From: Chthoniobacterales bacterium
GTDB taxonomy: Bacteria > Verrucomicrobiota > Verrucomicrobiia > Chthoniobacterales > UBA10450
Direction: 5' to 3'
Length of the DNA: 18,127 bases
Assembly: GCA_013695925.1 (NCBI GenBank)
Contig: JACCZO010000142.1
Span: forward strand, 1-18,127
The stretch's first letter is position 1. Every line of letters begins with the position of its first letter. Below, in pieces: positions 1 to 6,903 of the stretch. Position numbers and translations under genes: made by a program. The notes beneath the pieces are model-generated. The model ran no database searches, had not been told where the DNA came from, and worked only from the letters and a program-made list of their open reading frames with translations.

Positions 1-158
1 TCCGCGAAATTCTCGGGGTCGAGACGCTCCTGCTCGGGCTGGCCCTGGCCGATTGCCGAGCCCATTCGCCTAACGAAAACTTCCCGGTCGAAAACCTGGA
101 AGTCGGGATCAAGATGAACAAGGCGATTCTCCAGGAAATCGGGAAATCGGCGCTGTAG
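1..158 (+). CDS. M20-family peptidase (dipeptidase/deacylase-like), C-terminal fragment
   Basis: The frame runs in from the left edge (first full codon at base 3) and stops with TAG at 156-158, giving about 51 residues. The stretch GLALADCRAHSPNENF followed by an ENLEVGIKMN-like segment matches the C-terminal metal-site region of M20 zinc peptidases (carnosinase, DapE and ArgE group), where the HSPNE motif is highly conserved and supplies a His near the di-zinc centre. The substrate cannot be told from this fragment. The next gene begins 13 bases downstream on the same strand, so the two may be co-transcribed. The HSPNE codons contain one copy of the dispersed word GCCTAACGA (68-76). The family call is fairly secure; nothing can be said about the missing N-terminal part. 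Confidence 0.75.
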   Translation, partial: REILGVETLLLGLALADCRAHSPNENFPVENLEVGIKMNKAILQEIGKSAL

Positions 159-171
159 TTGGGCCACCAGA

Positions 172-1143
172 ATGAGGCCACCCCGCCTAACGAGATGGTT
201 GTCGGCCGGCCTGATCGCGTTCCTGCTCGCTCCGGCCTCCCCCGCCCGGGCCGCGGAACCGTCGTTAGGCGAGAAGATCAAAAAGATTTTCTCGACCCCA
301 ACGCCGACGCCCAGTCCGCGGCGGGCCAAGCGCACCCGGAAAAAGAGCAGCCCGACTCCGAGCCCTTCACCGAAAGCGAAGCGCAAACCCAAGGCATCGC
401 CCACGCCCACGCCGGAGAAAGAAGAGACGCCCAAACCAAAGAAGAGAAAATCCTCGCCGACTCCATCGCCTAGTCCCTCTCCCAGTCCTACTCCTAGTCC
501 GACGGAAACTCCTTCGCCGACGCCGGAGGAGTCACCCAGTCCCTCGCCGACACCCAGTCCGACGTCGCAGGTTGCGACCGTGGCACCGGATGAAATTGCG
601 GAATTCGACCAAAATCCCGAGCCCGTGCGTAAACTGCTGAGCACCGCGCTCGATCTGACGACGCGCAATCTCGATTACAAATATGGCTCGGCCGATCCGG
701 CCGATGGCGGGATGGATTGTTCCGGGTTCATCTATTTCGTCCTGCGCGAAAACGGCGTGAAAGACGTGCCGCGCGATGCGAGTGGCCAATACGTCTGGGT
801 GCGGAAAGCCGGAAATTTTCGCGCGGTTCTGAGTCGCGAGCTTGATTCTTTCGAGCTCGATGAACTCAAGCCGGGTGATCTGCTTTTCTGGACCGGCACT
901 TACGAAATGGAGCGCGATCCGCCGGTCACCCACACCATGATTTATCTCGGAAAACAAAAGGATTCCGGCAAGCCGATCATGGTTGGGGCCAGTGACGGAC
1001 GAACCTACGAAGGCGAACAGCAGTTCGGGGTGAGCGTCTTCGATTTCAAGAGTGTGCGCTCCAAACAGGCGACCACTTCGGGAACCCACCCGCGATTTGT
1101 CGGCTACGCCAGGATTCCCGGGTTGGGCGAGACGAGTCCGTAA
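172..1143 (+). CDS. Secreted NlpC/P60-family cell-wall hydrolase with Pro/Ser/Thr-rich linker
   Basis: A 323-aa protein, probably a murein endopeptidase acting on peptide stems in the periplasm. The N-terminus has basic residues and a hydrophobic core ending in an ASPARAAEP-like region, which fits a signal peptide; this supports the ATG at 172. Residues about 40-132 are a low-complexity Lys/Arg, then Pro/Ser/Thr-rich linker, typical of wall-spanning tethers. The catalytic domain covers about 150-315: catalytic Cys183 in MDCSGF, His254 in PVTHTMIYLG, and a KPGDLLFW segment (about 233-240) typical of NlpC/P60. The gene follows the peptidase fragment by 13 bases and converges on the small minus-strand gene with one base between the two stop codons, leaving no room for a separate terminator. 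Two copies of the dispersed word lie near its 5' end (185-193 and 262-270). Confidence 0.88.
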   Translation: MRPPRLTRWLSAGLIAFLLAPASPARAAEPSLGEKIKKIFSTPTPTPSPRRAKRTRKKSSPTPSPSPKAKRKPKASPTPTPEKEETPKPKKRKSSPTPSPSPSPSPTPSPTETPSPTPEESPSPSPTPSPTSQVATVAPDEIAEFDQNPEPVRKLLSTALDLTTRNLDYKYGSADPADGGMDCSGFIYFVLRENGVKDVPRDASGQYVWVRKAGNFRAVLSRELDSFELDELKPGDLLFWTGTYEMERDPPVTHTMIYLGKQKDSGKPIMVGASDGRTYEGEQQFGVSVFDFKSVRSKQATTSGTHPRFVGYARIPGLGETSP

Positions 1144-1144
1144 A

Positions 1145-1336
1145 TTACCGCGCTGGTTCCAGTGGGCTTTTCGCGGGAGTCGACTGCCCGGTGTCGCTCG
1201 GCGGGGACGATGATGAACGGTGATGCCGATAGTGCTGGGTCAACAGGCCGAGAATCACGGCCAAAACAATAAACGCAATCGTGCGCTGCTCCTGGCGGGT
1301 GAGGACAAACATTCCCAGTCTCGAACGGAGGCTCAT
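1145..1336 (-). CDS. Small single-pass membrane protein, unknown function
   Basis: Not assigned to a family. The 63-aa frame starts with an ATG that overlaps the queC stop in an ATGA junction, so it is likely translated by coupling to queC. An internal ATG giving MFVLTRQEQRT is an alternative start. The sequence has a basic N-terminus, then LTRQEQRTIAFIVLAVILGL forming one hydrophobic helix, then a His/Arg/Ser/Pro-rich tail. The LTRQEQ-plus-helix layout resembles the N-terminal anchor of some ComEA-like helix-hairpin-helix proteins, but no such domain follows. It ends one base from the convergent NlpC/P60 gene. Coupling to queC argues that it is real; its role is unknown. Confidence 0.5.
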   Translation of the reverse strand: MSLRSRLGMFVLTRQEQRTIAFIVLAVILGLLTQHYRHHRSSSSPPSDTGQSTPAKSPLEPAR

Positions 1337-2016
1337 TGCGCGTAGGGAATCGGATCGGTCAGGCCCGCTTCGCAAAAGCCTCTCAAGCGCAGCTGGCAGG
1401 AATCGCAAAGGCCGCAGGCCCGGCCATCGGGCGTCGGATCGTAACAACTATGGGTGAGAGAATAGTCCACGCCTAACGAAATGCCGCGCGCGATGATCTC
1501 GGCCTTGCTCAGCGCGAGGAGCGGAGCATGGATCGTAAATCGCGCACCTTCCACCCCCGCGCGGGTCGCGAGATTGGCCAACCTTTCAAAGGCACGGATA
1601 AATTCCGGACGGCAATCGGGATAGCCGCTGTAATCGACCGCGTTCGCGCCGATAAAAATATCGGTCGCGGCGAGCACCTCGGCCCAGGCCAGGGCATAGG
1701 AAAGAAAGATCGTGTTTCGCGCCGGCACATACGTGATCGGAATTCTGCTCGCCATTTCGGCCGCGGAGCGGTCCTGTGGAACCTCGAGGTCGGCGGTCAG
1801 GGCGGAGCCGCCGAACGCGCGCAGATCGATTTCCGCGCAGCGATGCTCGCTCGCGCCTAACGAAGCAGCAACTGTCTCCGCCGCGGCCAGCTCTCGTTCG
1901 TGCCGCTGACCATAGCGAAACGAAAGCGCATAAACCTCGTAAGCTTCCGCCCGGGCGATGGCCAGCACGGTCGCGGAATCCAGTCCGCCACTGAGGAGGA
2001 CAACCGCGCGCTTCAT
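1333..2016 (-). CDS. queC: 7-cyano-7-deazaguanine synthase QueC
   Basis: A 227-aa PP-loop enzyme that makes preQ0 (7-cyano-7-deazaguanine) from 7-carboxy-7-deazaguanine, ammonia and ATP in the queuosine pathway. The ATP-pyrophosphatase loop SGGLDS is at residues 9-14. The C-terminus has the family's cysteine cluster (HSCYDPTPDGRACGLCDSCQ), which binds structural zinc. The ATG at 2014-2016 is chosen because MKRAVVLLSGGLDS is the standard QueC N-terminus; longer frames upstream run into queF. The start overlaps the queF stop by one base (TGATG), and the stop overlaps the next gene (ATGA), so the three genes form a coupled minus-strand unit. Two copies of the dispersed word encode Ser-Leu-Gly here using TTA for Leu (1471-1479 and 1855-1863). 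Confidence 0.96.
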   Translation of the reverse strand: MKRAVVLLSGGLDSATVLAIARAEAYEVYALSFRYGQRHERELAAAETVAASLGASEHRCAEIDLRAFGGSALTADLEVPQDRSAAEMASRIPITYVPARNTIFLSYALAWAEVLAATDIFIGANAVDYSGYPDCRPEFIRAFERLANLATRAGVEGARFTIHAPLLALSKAEIIARGISLGVDYSLTHSCYDPTPDGRACGLCDSCQLRLRGFCEAGLTDPIPYAQ

Positions 2017-2447
2017 CACGCCACTTCGTCGTCGTCCAGGTCGGGATGGATGGCTCGAATCGTTAGGCTGATTCCGCCGCGGGAGGCAAATTCGGCCTGC
2101 ACGATCATCCTCCGCGGCTGGCAGGTCTTCACCAGATCGTCGAGGATCCGGTTCGTGATGGCCTCGTTGAAGGCGCGTTCGTTGCGGTAGGACGCGAGAT
2201 AAAACTTGAGCGACTTCGTCTCGAGACAGCGCTCTCCTGGTTGATAGTCGATCTGGATTTGCGCGAAATCGGCCTGGCCGGTGATCGGACAAAGCGAAGT
2301 GAAGTCGGCGGATTGAAACTGGATCCAGTAGGGCCGTTTGGCCGGGTTGACGAAAGTCTCGAGGATGGCCGCCGAGGGCGCGCGCGGAACGGAGGTTTCG
2401 CTGCGTCCGAGGAGAGTGAGACCCTTTTTACCTTTCTTCTTTGCCAC
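2016..2447 (-). CDS. queF: NADPH-dependent preQ0 reductase QueF (unimodular type)
   Basis: A 143-aa protein that reduces the nitrile of preQ0 to the amine preQ1, the step after QueC. The motif FTSLCPITGQADF carries the catalytic Cys53 and Asp60, and LETKSLKFYLASYRN is the NADPH-binding signature. Glu95 of the usual F-H-E motif is kept, but the preceding His is Asn94. The C-terminal part is short compared with the roughly 165-aa B. subtilis enzyme. The start is GTG (2445-2447) with no clear Shine-Dalgarno; the Lys-rich MAKKKGKKG leader precedes the domain. It is the first gene of the coupled queF-queC-small ORF unit. The gene contains one copy of the dispersed word (2060-2068). Confidence 0.93.
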   Translation of the reverse strand: MAKKKGKKGLTLLGRSETSVPRAPSAAILETFVNPAKRPYWIQFQSADFTSLCPITGQADFAQIQIDYQPGERCLETKSLKFYLASYRNERAFNEAITNRILDDLVKTCQPRRMIVQAEFASRGGISLTIRAIHPDLDDDEVA

Positions 2448-2525
2448 TTCGAAAGCCTACGGTTCGTTAGCCGCGCTTCAATCCAAAACGTTGTCGAAAG
2501 AACCGGAAGGCTTTCGCGGTAAAGC

Positions 2526-2656
2526 CCGGGGAGCGCACGCGCCTCGCGTGCCGAAGCGTGCGCCCTCGCGCGCTTCACGGCGAGCAGGAGAGTGCTGAAA
2601 TGACGAAGTTTTCGGCGGGCGCCGAAAACAGCACGCGCGGCGCGTGCGCTCCCCGG
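2526..2656. repeat. REPIN-like inverted repeat, family B (GGAG foot)
   Basis: A perfect 18-bp inverted repeat frames the element: 2526-2543 pairs with 2639-2656. Each arm contains a hairpin of GCACGCG and CGCGTGC with a 3-nt loop (2535-2551 and 2631-2647), preceded by the foot GGAG. Inside lies a further 9-bp perfect hairpin, GTTTTCGGC/GCCGAAAAC (2608-2616 and 2621-2629). The element fills the space between the queF start and the 3' end of the secreted protein gene. Two REP-like units facing each other fit the REPIN arrangement of nonautonomous elements moved by RAYT transposases. No coding function is evident. Confidence 0.7.
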
Positions 2657-2673
2657 CAGCCGCGTCGTGTTCG

Positions 2674-3546
2674 TCAATTCGGGTGCTCCAGCTTGCGATT
2701 GAGGAGGGCGCGTTTGCGGTCACCGAGACCGTGGTAGTTCCAGTAATCCACCTTCAGGCTGCGCTTGAGCTGGAGTTTGCTGCCGTCGGCCGCCTGCCAG
2801 GTCCGGAGCAGATGAGGAAAATTACGGTCGAGCACGAAGCGGTCGCTCCCGCCGTCGTGCGCGACGGTCACATAAATTGCGCGATCGGTGGATTCGAAAT
2901 GCACCTGAGCCGGCTTCCAGACGAGCTTGTCTTTCTTTGAATTGATGATGGTGGGCGTGAGCTGAATCTCGAAGTCGCCGCTCGGCTTCGAGAAATCGAT
3001 CGTGCGCACGCGGAGGGGAAGTTCGTCGTAGAAATATCCGTGAGGCGGAAGCTTCACCTCCTCGCGTCCCTCGGCCATTCCATCCCAATAGGTGTGCCAT
3101 TGATAATGAAAAGTCTCGCCGCCCCGGCGCGCTTCCTTGTAGGTATTGCCGCAGCTGTCGTTACTCGTTAGGGAAAATTTCGCGAGGCGGCCGTTATCCG
3201 CACGCCAAAAGTTGGAGTGCATCTGCTGGTAGACGTAAAGCCCGGTCGGAATGTGCAGGATCTGGTTCATCTTCAGCACCTGGATGGTATGCGGCCGTTG
3301 CCAGTCGTCCGGTTTGACGAATTGCTTCAGATCGAAAGGCTCCCGCACCAGGATGTGCAGGATCTCCGTCTGGCGCGGCTGGCCGTAACGCATGATTTGG
3401 CCGTCGTAGATGTCGAACTCGGCTTTGCCGTCGTTCCAGTAGCTGGCGTTGGCGATGAACGCAGGATTGAACTGCGCGAGAGCGGCGGGCAAAGCGGTCG
3501 TTAGCCAGAGAGCGCCAAAAAAAAAGGTGAAGCGGAACTTTGGCAT
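2674..3546 (-). CDS. Secreted protein of unknown function
   Basis: A 290-aa protein starting at the ATG at 3544-3546. MPKFRFTFFFGALWLTTALP followed by AALAQ is a convincing Sec signal peptide, so export to the periplasm or beyond is likely. The frame is open 42 codons further upstream, but that part reads through a repeat and into the divergent gene and is rejected. The mature part contains SYWNDGKAEFDIYDGQ, a segment starting YGQPRQTEILHILVREPFD, and NSFxxADNG-like and SCGNTYKEA segments. I recall similar conserved secreted proteins in Verrucomicrobia and Planctomycetes, some carrying doubtful names, but I cannot give a function. The start codon lies at the edge of a family A repeat shared with the divergent neighbour. 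One imperfect copy of the dispersed word is at 3165-3173. Confidence 0.75.
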   Translation of the reverse strand: MPKFRFTFFFGALWLTTALPAALAQFNPAFIANASYWNDGKAEFDIYDGQIMRYGQPRQTEILHILVREPFDLKQFVKPDDWQRPHTIQVLKMNQILHIPTGLYVYQQMHSNFWRADNGRLAKFSLTSNDSCGNTYKEARRGGETFHYQWHTYWDGMAEGREEVKLPPHGYFYDELPLRVRTIDFSKPSGDFEIQLTPTIINSKKDKLVWKPAQVHFESTDRAIYVTVAHDGGSDRFVLDRNFPHLLRTWQAADGSKLQLKRSLKVDYWNYHGLGDRKRALLNRKLEHPN

Positions 3547-3606
3547 GGTAGCGCAAGCTTCCAGCTTGCGGTTTCGCGACGCAAGCGGGATGGTCGCGCT
3601 ACCATG
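3544..3606. repeat. REPIN-like inverted repeat, family A, copy 1 (between divergent starts)
   Basis: An 11-bp perfect terminal inverted repeat, CATGGTAGCGC at 3544-3554 and GCGCTACCATG at 3596-3606. The left unit has the REP layout: a GTAG foot, then CGCAAGCT, loop TCC, and AGCTTGCG (8-3-8, perfect stem). The right unit on the opposite strand is less perfect. The ATG of the minus-strand secreted gene (3544-3546) and the ATG of the plus-strand DUF6572-like gene (3604-3606) are both part of the outer arms, so the whole 57-bp gap between the divergent genes is repeat sequence. Confidence 0.72.
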
Positions 3607-3993
3607 GCCCCAACGGAAGGAACGGACCCGATCGGCGTCGAGCGCGCCGATGTCATCGATTTTTTCGCGCACGACACGAAGCGGGATGAAGTGCTCCTCG
3701 CGATGTATGAGTCACGGCCCTGGGACAACTCGGACCTGCAGCTTTTCCAGGTGCAGGAAAAGTTCAACGCCTACGTCTCTTTCCTCCTCGATGGCGAGCT
3801 GACCGACGCTCATCCCGAACTAGCCGGGAAAGATGCACGAATCGAGCTGCGCTGTGCGGAGATGCCGGAAGGCCGCGTGCTCGATCTGCTCAACGCGGTC
3901 CATGATCAGCTCGCGCTGCAGGAGATCGCGGTCGAAGTGATCGTGGAAGATCGCAGCGGCAGTTGCGGCAGCGGCTGCAGCTGCGGAGGGTAG
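3604..3993 (+). CDS. DUF6572-like small protein with Cys-rich tail
   Basis: A 129-aa soluble protein of unknown function. Residues about 14-80 resemble the DUF6572 family as I know it: a VIDFF segment, a DEVLLAMYESRPWD-like strand, an LLQEKxNAY-type helix (here QVQEKFNAYVSFLLDGEL) and a following PELAGKDARIEL strand. The last dozen residues, SGSCGSGCSCGG, form a Gly/Ser/Cys tail with three cysteines that could bind metal or simply be low complexity. The ATG at 3604 is the only good start, though it lies in the repeat arm. The TAG stop at 3991-3993 is supplied by the next copy of the same repeat. It is divergent from the secreted protein gene and convergent with apt. Confidence 0.7.
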   Translation: MAPTEGTDPIGVERADVIDFFAHDTKRDEVLLAMYESRPWDNSDLQLFQVQEKFNAYVSFLLDGELTDAHPELAGKDARIELRCAEMPEGRVLDLLNAVHDQLALQEIAVEVIVEDRSGSCGSGCSCGG

Positions 3994-4048
3994 CGCAAGC
4001 TTCCAGCTTGCCGGCTAGGAACTGCGCAAGCAGGATGCTCGCGCTACC
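3989..4048. repeat. REPIN-like inverted repeat, family A, copy 2 (between convergent stops)
   Basis: Second copy of the family seen at 3544-3606, in the same orientation: GGTAGCGC at 3989-3996, the hairpin GCAAGCT-TCC-AGCTTGC at 3995-4011, and the closing GCGCTACC at 4041-4048. On the minus strand the right unit reads GTAG, CGCGAGCA, TCC, TGCTTGCG, again 8-3-8 with wobble pairs. The TAG within GGTAGCGC is the stop codon of the DUF6572-like gene on the plus strand and of apt on the minus strand. The element may also act as a bidirectional transcription terminator. Confidence 0.72.
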
Positions 4049-4574
4049 ATTTCAGGAACGTCACGACAGGCGTGGGTGCGAGCTTTTCTCGCCCGTGCAG
4101 AAATTCGAGCTCGATCAGGAACTGCGCTTCGAGTAGTTCGCCGCCGACTTTGGTGATCAGATTCGCCGCCGCAGCCGAGGTCCCGCCGGTCGCGAGCAGG
4201 TCGTCGATCAGCACAATCTTTTCGCCGGGCTCGATACTGTCGACGTGCATCTCCATTTCGGCATCGCCGTACTCGAGCGAGTAGGCCGCGCTCTCGGTCT
4301 TGAACGGAAGTTTCCCTTTCTTGCGGATCGGGACGAAGCCCACCCCTAGCGCGTAGGCCACGGCCGAGCCGAAAAGAAATCCGCGCGCGTCGATCCCGAC
4401 CACTTTATCGATCGGCAAGGTCCGGCAGCGTTCGAGGAAAACCTCGATCGATTCCCGGAAAAGATCGGCGTCGACCAGGATGGGAGTGATGTCTTTGAAA
4501 ACGATCCCATGTTTAGGGAAGTTCGGCACATCGCGCACTCCTGCGCGCAGACGCTCGATCGAATCAGCAACCAT
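4044..4574 (-). CDS. apt: Adenine phosphoribosyltransferase
   Basis: A 176-aa purine salvage enzyme that converts adenine and PRPP to AMP. It has the type I PRTase PRPP-binding motif VLIDDLLATGGT at residues 121-132, the APRT-specific FPKHGIVFKDITPIL segment (about 19-33), IDARGFLFG (61-69) and the flexible loop RKKGKLPFKTESAAYSLEYG (84-103). Length is typical of bacterial APRT. The start is ATG at 4572-4574. The C-terminal Trp and the stop codon TAG lie in or against the arm of the family A repeat. It is convergent with the DUF6572-like gene and divergent from the tetrapyrrole operon about 470 bases away. Confidence 0.97.
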   Translation of the reverse strand: MVADSIERLRAGVRDVPNFPKHGIVFKDITPILVDADLFRESIEVFLERCRTLPIDKVVGIDARGFLFGSAVAYALGVGFVPIRKKGKLPFKTESAAYSLEYGDAEMEMHVDSIEPGEKIVLIDDLLATGGTSAAAANLITKVGGELLEAQFLIELEFLHGREKLAPTPVVTFLKW

Positions 4575-5047
4575 GGCCGCAGGCTAGCGGGCCGGTAGAA
4601 AAGGTCAACGCGACAACCGGGTCGTTCGACCCGCCCGTATTCCACCGTGCCGTAGAACACGGCACCCGGTCACAATTACGGCACCCGTCGGCTTCGGTTG
4701 GCGCGGCCTTTGGCGCGGAACTTTTTTCCTGGCCCGACTTTTCTTCGGCGCGAGCGGACGCGCTTTTAGGTGAAATCAGATTTTTTTTGGCCACCGAGAT
4801 GCGCACGCTGGTGGAAGCATCTGCCGCGTCTTTCCGCTGTGATGGCGTTTCCACGCTCCTTCGGCGTGCGCCCGGAGACGGGCGTAGGCCTCGTCGAGGG
4901 CGCGCTCGAGGCCCTTGATTTCGTCGGGCGATGCACGTTTTGCCTGCCCGGTTTGCGCCCGCGGTTTCATTGCGTCTGGCTCCAAAAGCAGGAACCAAGC
5001 CCGGGCGTAATTGCCAAGCGCTGGTCGACCTCTTATTTTGGGCGCGC
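4575..5047. other. Intergenic region between apt and the tetrapyrrole operon
   Basis: About 470 bases between divergent genes. Visible structures near apt are GGGTCG-TT-CGACCC (4619-4632) and GTGCCGT-AGAAC-ACGGCAC (4647-4665), with the short word ACGGCACCC repeated at 4659 and 4678. These could be leader hairpins of apt or decayed repeats. The middle carries only a doubtful minus-strand ORF. Promoters for apt and for the downstream operon must lie here, but I cannot point to convincing -35/-10 boxes, and no Shine-Dalgarno is visible before 5048. Confidence 0.5.
4776..4970 (-). CDS. Doubtful small basic ORF
   Basis: A 64-aa frame starting with ATG (4968-4970) and beginning MKPRAQTGQAKRASPDEIKG, followed by a helical, charged stretch LERALDEAYARLRAHAEGA. 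The helix-like composition is what makes it worth listing. The final part (HHSGKTRQML onward) looks unlike a conserved protein, and a neighbouring frame continues with a Lys/Ala/Ser-rich sequence, so a frameshifted remnant of a longer basic protein is possible. I do not recognise a family. Confidence 0.25.
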   Translation of the reverse strand: MKPRAQTGQAKRASPDEIKGLERALDEAYARLRAHAEGAWKRHHSGKTRQMLPPACASRWPKKI

Positions 5048-5839
5048 ATGGATCGTGGGCTCCTGATCATCTCAACGCTCTTTTTTTTCCTTGCCATGGT
5101 CTGGACGACGGTCGCGATCAAGGCTCGGCGCTACCGCGCGGCGGGTTTTAATTTCTCCGCCATCGCCCTTGGATTTGTTTGCCAGACGGCTTTCCTTACC
5201 GTGCGCGGCCACGCGCTCGGGCGTTGCCCGCTGACCAATCTGTTCGAGGTCTTTATCTTCCTCGCCTGGTCGGTCTCTCTCATCTATCTGCTCATCGGGC
5301 CGGCCTACCGCCTCTCGCTCATGGGAGCGTTCACCGCACCGTTCGTTTTCGGGCTGCAGGCTTTTGCTTTGCTCTCGCCGATCGACGTTCCGCATCCGCG
5401 GGTCGCTTCGCCGTCGCCCTGGCTGGAAATGCATGCCTCCGTCTCGCTCATTGCCTACGGGGCCTTTGCCCTCGCCTGTGTCGCCGGGCTCATGTACCTC
5501 CTGCAGGAACGCCAGCTCAAGTCGCGCCAGATCAACTCGCTCTTTTACCATTTCCCGCCGCTGACCGATCTCTTTGCAGCGATTACTCGGCTGCTCTGGC
5601 TCGGTTTTGTGCTCCTTACTTTTGGGATTGCGGCCGGCTTCCTCACCGGGCAGCCGCTGCCCTATGTGAAAATCGCCTGGTCGTTAGGGGTGTGGATCTT
5701 CTATGCCGCCATCCTGCTCGCCCGTCACCTCGGCACGACCGCGCCGCGCCGGATCGCGACGCTCTGCGTGGTGGCCTTCAGCGCGGCGCTCACCCTCCTC
5801 TGGGGCATTACGTTTCTTTCCCAGACCCATTCTCTCTGA
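5048..5839 (+). CDS. HemX/CcsA-like cytochrome c assembly family membrane protein
   Basis: A 263-aa integral membrane protein with about eight hydrophobic helices. It resembles the HemX/YpjD branch of the CcsA/CcmC superfamily: an N-terminal helix, a C-P-L-T-N-L-F-E-V-F segment (about 58-67), the conserved HASVSLIAYGAFALA helix and the LQERQLKSRQ loop. These proteins often sit next to hemA; in Bacillus, HemX lowers HemA levels, whereas CcsA proteins handle haem for cytochrome c maturation. Context favours the HemX-like role here, but this is inference. ATG 5048 is chosen because MDRGLLIIST begins the first helix; the frame is open further upstream without family-like sequence. The stop overlaps the hemA start by one base (TGATG). 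A dispersed-word variant is at 5681-5689. Confidence 0.82.
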   Translation: MDRGLLIISTLFFFLAMVWTTVAIKARRYRAAGFNFSAIALGFVCQTAFLTVRGHALGRCPLTNLFEVFIFLAWSVSLIYLLIGPAYRLSLMGAFTAPFVFGLQAFALLSPIDVPHPRVASPSPWLEMHASVSLIAYGAFALACVAGLMYLLQERQLKSRQINSLFYHFPPLTDLFAAITRLLWLGFVLLTFGIAAGFLTGQPLPYVKIAWSLGVWIFYAAILLARHLGTTAPRRIATLCVVAFSAALTLLWGITFLSQTHSL

Positions 5840-6903
5840 TGAATCTCTTCTGCGTCGGCCTCAGCCATCACACCGCCAACGTGGAAACGCGTGAGCGCTT
5901 CATCGGCCATGCCGCGATCGATCGCATCTTGCGAGAAGCGTTGGGCTGTTCGGAGGCGATTTTTCTTACCACCTGCAACCGGGTCGAGGTTTATGCCGCT
6001 TCCGAGCAGCCGATCCCGACCCAGCGGATCGCGCAATGCCTGCTGGCCGAGGGAATGATGGCGGAGGACGATGAAATAGAAGCTTTTTATCGCCACGAAG
6101 CGCAGCAGTGCGTGCAGCATCTTTTTCGGGTCGCGTCCGGGCTCGACTCGATGGTAATCGGCGAAACTGAGATCCTTGGCCAGGTCAAGAAAGCTTACGC
6201 CGCGGCGCGCGAATCGGGCGCGGCCGGCCCGCTTCTGCATCGTCTTTTCCAGCGGGCCTTTCGGGTGGCGAAGCAGGTGCGGACAAAAACGGGAATCACG
6301 CGCGGGGCGGTCTCCATCGGGTCGGTCGCGGTGGATTTGGCGGAACAAATTTTCGGCCATTTCGTAACCCGCAAAGTACTCCTGCTCGGCGCCGGGGAAG
6401 CGAGCGAACGGACGGCGCGCGCTCTCGTGAAACGAGGAGTGCGCGACATTCGAGTGACAAATCGTTCGCCCGAGCGCGCGGTCGCGCTCGCCGCGTTGAT
6501 CGAGGGTCGAGCGGTGGCGATGGAGGATTGGGAGAGCCACTGCCGCGAGGTCGACATCCTGATTTCCTCGACCGCCGCCGCCACCCCGCTCGTGACGCGC
6601 GAAAAACTGGCCCCTCTCCTGCACGACCGGCTCGACCGGCCGCTCTTCATAATCGACATCGCGGTCCCGCGCGACGTGGCGCCCGACGTGAACGAAATGG
6701 AAGGGGTATTTCTTTACGACATCGACTCACTGCGATCGATCGCGCAGCAATCGCTCGACCTGCGCCGGCAACAGATCGCGGCTGGGGAGGAGATCATCGC
6801 GCGGCATGTCGACGATTTTAGCGGCTGGTTCGTCTCGGCGCGGGAACGAGGATCGAATTCGCCTCAACTGGGTGACCCGGCGTTGCGCGTCTCGGAAAGC
6901 TGA
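5839..6903 (+). CDS. hemA: Glutamyl-tRNA reductase HemA
   Basis: A 354-aa enzyme that reduces Glu-tRNA(Glu) to glutamate-1-semialdehyde, the committed step of C5-pathway tetrapyrrole synthesis. The N-terminus MNLFCVGLSHHTANVETRE and the TTCNRVEVYA motif with catalytic Cys46 are standard. GSGLDSMVIGETEILGQVK follows, then the NADPH-binding domain around VLLLGAGEASERTARAL. The C-terminal dimerisation region is short compared with the about 418-aa E. coli enzyme, although 340-450 aa is the normal range. The start overlaps the hemX-like stop, and hemC follows with no gap, so translation is coupled throughout. Confidence 0.96.
   Translation: MNLFCVGLSHHTANVETRERFIGHAAIDRILREALGCSEAIFLTTCNRVEVYAASEQPIPTQRIAQCLLAEGMMAEDDEIEAFYRHEAQQCVQHLFRVASGLDSMVIGETEILGQVKKAYAAARESGAAGPLLHRLFQRAFRVAKQVRTKTGITRGAVSIGSVAVDLAEQIFGHFVTRKVLLLGAGEASERTARALVKRGVRDIRVTNRSPERAVALAALIEGRAVAMEDWESHCREVDILISSTAAATPLVTREKLAPLLHDRLDRPLFIIDIAVPRDVAPDVNEMEGVFLYDIDSLRSIAQQSLDLRRQQIAAGEEIIARHVDDFSGWFVSARERGSNSPQLGDPALRVSES

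Noticed and set aside
469..566. Short repeats in the NlpC/P60 gene that might suggest a tandem-repeat locus or CRISPR
   Set aside because: They are irregular Pro/Ser/Thr codon repeats of a low-complexity linker, without spacers of constant length.
3547..3672. 42-residue N-terminal extension of the secreted protein at 2674-3546
   Set aside because: It reads through the family A repeat and the divergent gene; a good signal peptide starts at 3546.
4619..4665. Hairpins upstream of apt considered as a purine riboswitch
   Set aside because: Two short simple hairpins only; no three-way junction or conserved aptamer loops are visible.
5179..5838. Long in-frame extension upstream of hemA
   Set aside because: It overlaps the hemX-like gene in another frame; the family N-terminus MNLFCVGLSHHT begins at 5839.
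5725..6624. 299-codon open frame on the minus strand
   Set aside because: Antisense to the hemX-like/hemA genes, no recognisable domain.
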